From: Candidatus Equicola stercoris
GTDB taxonomy: Bacteria; Bacteroidota; Bacteroidia; Bacteroidales; Bacteroidaceae
Length of the DNA: 58,641 nt
Reading direction: 5' to 3'
Assembly: GCA_018065415.1 (NCBI GenBank)
Contig: JAGHTI010000018.1
Coordinates: 1-58,641, forward strand
Below, piece by piece: positions 57,084 to 58,641 of the stretch. Position 1 is the first letter of the stretch. Each line of letters starts with the position of its first letter. The notes beneath the pieces are model-generated. The model ran no database searches and was not told where the DNA came from. It worked only from the letters and a program-made list of their open reading frames with translations. The position numbers and the translations under genes were made by a program.

Positions 57084-57824
57084 TTACTTTACAATGTATT
57101 TTCTATTACCCTTCAGTACTACTCCCTTATAGTTGCTCTTAACAACTTGTCCAGCAACGTTGTAGCATTCAGAATTATTTGCATTTACGTCTGCTTTAGT
57201 CTCATTAATTCCAGAAGGCTCTTGTAGCCAACAGCGAAGTTTGAATGCACAAGTGTTATTACCACTTATGACAAATGTAAACTTGCCTTCATAAGGAGTG
57301 CCAAAAGTCTTAGTAAAGAAAGTATAACCAGCGTTTTCTTTTGTCCATTCTGTCTTTGCACCATCAGTAACGTATCCACAAGGATCTACTGGAAATACTG
57401 CATTTTGGATTGTAGCATTATCTTTTACTTCGCCACCGATTGGATCTACCCACTCTGGATCTCCCCACTCATCTTCACCGTAACTCAATACGTAATCCCA
57501 ATTGTCTCCATTTGAAAAACCAAATGCTTCAATTCTGTAAAGCTTTGCTCCATCAGGCAAATAAATGTTGATCTTGTCATTCTTTGAAACCTTGTAGCCA
57601 AGGAAGGTTACATCATTATTCCAATGACGTGCAGTTACATCCGTACTTCCTGCTGTTTGGTCACCACTACCAGTGTCAAGAGTCAAATCACAGTTTGTGA
57701 AAGAAAGAAGACCATCTGGTGTAACTTCTTTTTGTGTTTCTGGAGCTAAAAGAACGAACTCATCTTGAGCATACATACCACCACAGAATGCAATGGCAAA
57801 CAAAAAAGTAAAAATTTTTTTCAT
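57084..57824 (-). CDS. Secreted protein of unknown function, paralogue of the 49920 gene
   Basis: First gene of the locus. I chose the ATG at 57824 (MKKIFTFLFAIAFCGGMYAQ, a clean signal peptide); the frame extends upstream but the promoter lies there. The 246-residue product shares with the 49920 product the segments TGSGDQ, KVSKNDKI, YGEDEWGDPEWVDPIG, AVFPVDPCG, FVISGNN and LRCW, and lacks the Cys-rich insert. It ends YNVAGQVVKSNYKGVVLKG, the tail shared with neighbours. The conserved acidic/Trp motif suggests ligand or calcium binding, but this is inference. The promoter at 57878-57908 probably drives this gene, the BNR gene, SusC and SusD together. Confidence 0.78.
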   Translation of the reverse strand: MKKIFTFLFAIAFCGGMYAQDEFVLLAPETQKEVTPDGLLSFTNCDLTLDTGSGDQTAGSTDVTARHWNNDVTFLGYKVSKNDKINIYLPDGAKLYRIEAFGFSNGDNWDYVLSYGEDEWGDPEWVDPIGGEVKDNATIQNAVFPVDPCGYVTDGAKTEWTKENAGYTFFTKTFGTPYEGKFTFVISGNNTCAFKLRCWLQEPSGINETKADVNANNSECYNVAGQVVKSNYKGVVLKGNRKYIVK

Positions 57825-57877
57825 AACGTTAAGTTTTATAGGGTTAACAAAATTTTTCAATAATATAAGTATGGGTG

Positions 57878-57908
57878 CAAATTTAGTATAAAAATAAAAA
57901 AAAACAAA
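57878..57908 (-). promoter_or_regulatory. Promoter of the SusC/SusD locus
   Basis: Minus strand TTTG (57908-57905), 19 bases, TAAATTTG (57885-57878), 53 bases before the ATG at 57824. It matches the primary sigma consensus well and is the only such element found in the minus-strand locus. Confidence 0.75.
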
Positions 57909-58127
57909 AAAACACAATATTTTTTAGAGTATTTGAAACATTTAACCACATTGATATCTGCGATATCTGCGAGAAGTTTAAACAAAATGACAATGTTACA
58001 CCTTATTGTTATATTCAGTGGCAAAATTTTTACAGCAAAATATTTCCCAATCTTTCGGCAATTTATACCTTATAATACAACCCCCACCTTCGTGTCGTGC
58101 AAAACACAAGACCGCACCATGCGACCC

Positions 58128-58294
58128 ACCTGACGTGGGGATGCGTGCAACCTGACGTGGAGATGCGTGCAACCTGATGTGGCGATGTGTGCAACCTGAT
58201 GTGGCGATGTATGCAACCTGATGTGGGGATGTATGACACCTGACGTGGGGTTAAGACCTATCTGACCTATCGTTAAGACCTATCTGACTTGTCG
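58128..58294. repeat. Tandem array A, 22-base period
   Basis: Five consecutive 22-base units of the form ACCTGAYGTGGNGATGYRTG plus two variable bases, at 58128, 58150, 58172, 58194 and 58216, a 13-base partial unit at 58238, then two copies of a different 22-base unit starting TTAAGACCTATCTGAC at 58251 and 58273. Because 22 is not a multiple of three, the array is very unlikely to be coding. Confidence 0.9.
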
Positions 58295-58390
58295 CGTAGA
58301 ATCACCATTGTTGTCGGGCAGACCTACCATCTGGGCAAGTTAGAATCAAACTCTGTGAGCCGTAGATGTGACTTGCCTTTATGTCGGATG

Positions 58391-58588
58391 TACACATCGC
58401 ATAGTTTGGTTGTACTCGTCAAAGAGATTGTTTGTGCGCGTCAAAAAGAAGTGACAAACTCTTCATAAAGAAATGGTCAACTCTTCATAAAGAAATGCCC
58501 AACACTTCATAAAGAAATGCCCAACACTTCATAAAGAATTACCCACATCTTCATAAAGAATTTCATAACGCGTCATTTCAACAACATC
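58391..58588. repeat. Tandem array B, 22-base period, degenerate at both ends
   Basis: Nine 22-base steps. The five central units (58457-58566) share CTTCATAAAGAA, whose copies begin at 58461, 58483, 58505, 58527 and 58549, exactly 22 apart. Flanking units at 58391, 58413, 58435 and 58567 keep the period but have drifted (for example TACTCGTCAAAGAGATTGTTTG). Each core has a short dyad TTC-N5-GAA. Every frame meets a stop within about three units on the strand read as TTCTTTATGAAG, so it is non-coding. Confidence 0.88.
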
Positions 58589-58641
58589 TTCACGTGGTTT
58601 TGACAAAAACTATATGAAGTATTGAAATCGAAATCTGCTCG

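Larger units (their letters stand above)
57925..58641. other. Non-coding region at the right edge with two 22-base repeat arrays
   Basis: About 700 bases with no convincing gene on either strand. Short open frames exist (for example 57933-58133) but show no family features. It contains the repeat arrays at 58128-58294 and 58391-58588. Single sequences one mismatch from a DnaA box are present (TTAACCACA at 57942 and TTACCCACA at 58539), which could be chance. Confidence 0.7.

Noticed and set aside
57825..57917. N-terminal extension of the 57084 gene product
   Set aside because: The extension precedes a clean signal peptide and overlaps the promoter at 57878-57908.
58128..58588. CRISPR array
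   Set aside because: Units are contiguous with no spacers, the period is only 22 bases, and no cas gene is nearby.
57925..58641. Chromosomal origin with iterons
   Set aside because: The 22-base arrays recall iterons and two one-mismatch DnaA boxes are present, but two such matches are close to what chance gives in AT-rich DNA, and no unwinding element or replication gene adjoins. Kept only as a remark.

Overview
The window comes from a member of the Bacteroidales, most likely a Prevotella-like species. Several independent signs point there: genes are preceded by the Bacteroidetes-type promoter element TAnnTTTG (often with a TTTG about 19-21 bases upstream) and mostly lack Shine-Dalgarno sequences; there is a SusC/SusD pair with secreted enzymes; the ferredoxin-dependent 2-oxoacid oxidoreductase, the B12-dependent ribonucleotide reductase and the acyl-CoA dehydrogenase/EtfAB set fit an anaerobe; and four secreted proteins end in the YNLNGQ...G(I/V)xIKxxxKYI type of tail common in Prevotella. 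It reads as ordinary chromosome. I found no rRNA, tRNA, insertion sequence, prophage or CRISPR.

Layout. 1-2969 (minus): rsfS-ftsH-cdsA, the last cut by the window edge. 3117-8330 (plus): a tight operon with ATGA overlaps joining a secreted beta-helix glycosidase-like protein, a GH31 alpha-xylosidase-like enzyme, a WbqC-family protein and a stand-alone MetH-activation-domain-like protein. 8323-15135 (minus): dnaA, then, further upstream, nrdJ-folB-amidase-MCE protein. 15571-25660 (plus): a housekeeping run (DUF1599, DoxX-like, tpiA, SPOR, folE, dnaG, etfB, etfA, acyl-CoA dehydrogenase, aldo/keto reductase). 25735-26433 (minus): menaquinone methyltransferase. 26537-47628 (plus): rpoN, a degenerate PAP2-like protein, ispG, rnhB, gpmI, ung, DUF3109, DUF2851, dprA, comF, korA-korB, PAP2, a three-gene RND efflux system and rnr.

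47734-57824 is the accessory part: a plus-strand secreted pectate lyase and, convergent to it across a bidirectional terminator, a minus-strand polysaccharide-utilisation-type locus (unknown secreted protein, BNR beta-propeller protein, SusC, SusD, second copy of the unknown secreted protein). The two unknown proteins are clear paralogues and flank the locus. No regulator of the locus lies inside the window. 57925-58641 is non-coding and holds two different tandem arrays, both with a period of exactly 22 bases.

The most notable observations are: the two 22-base arrays; the paralogous secreted family marked by YGEDEWGDPEW around a SusCD pair; an RNase R that has apparently lost its cold-shock domains; an IspG of the short two-domain architecture with Bacteroidetes-like sequence; and the unusual gene mixture of the 3.1-8.3 kb operon.
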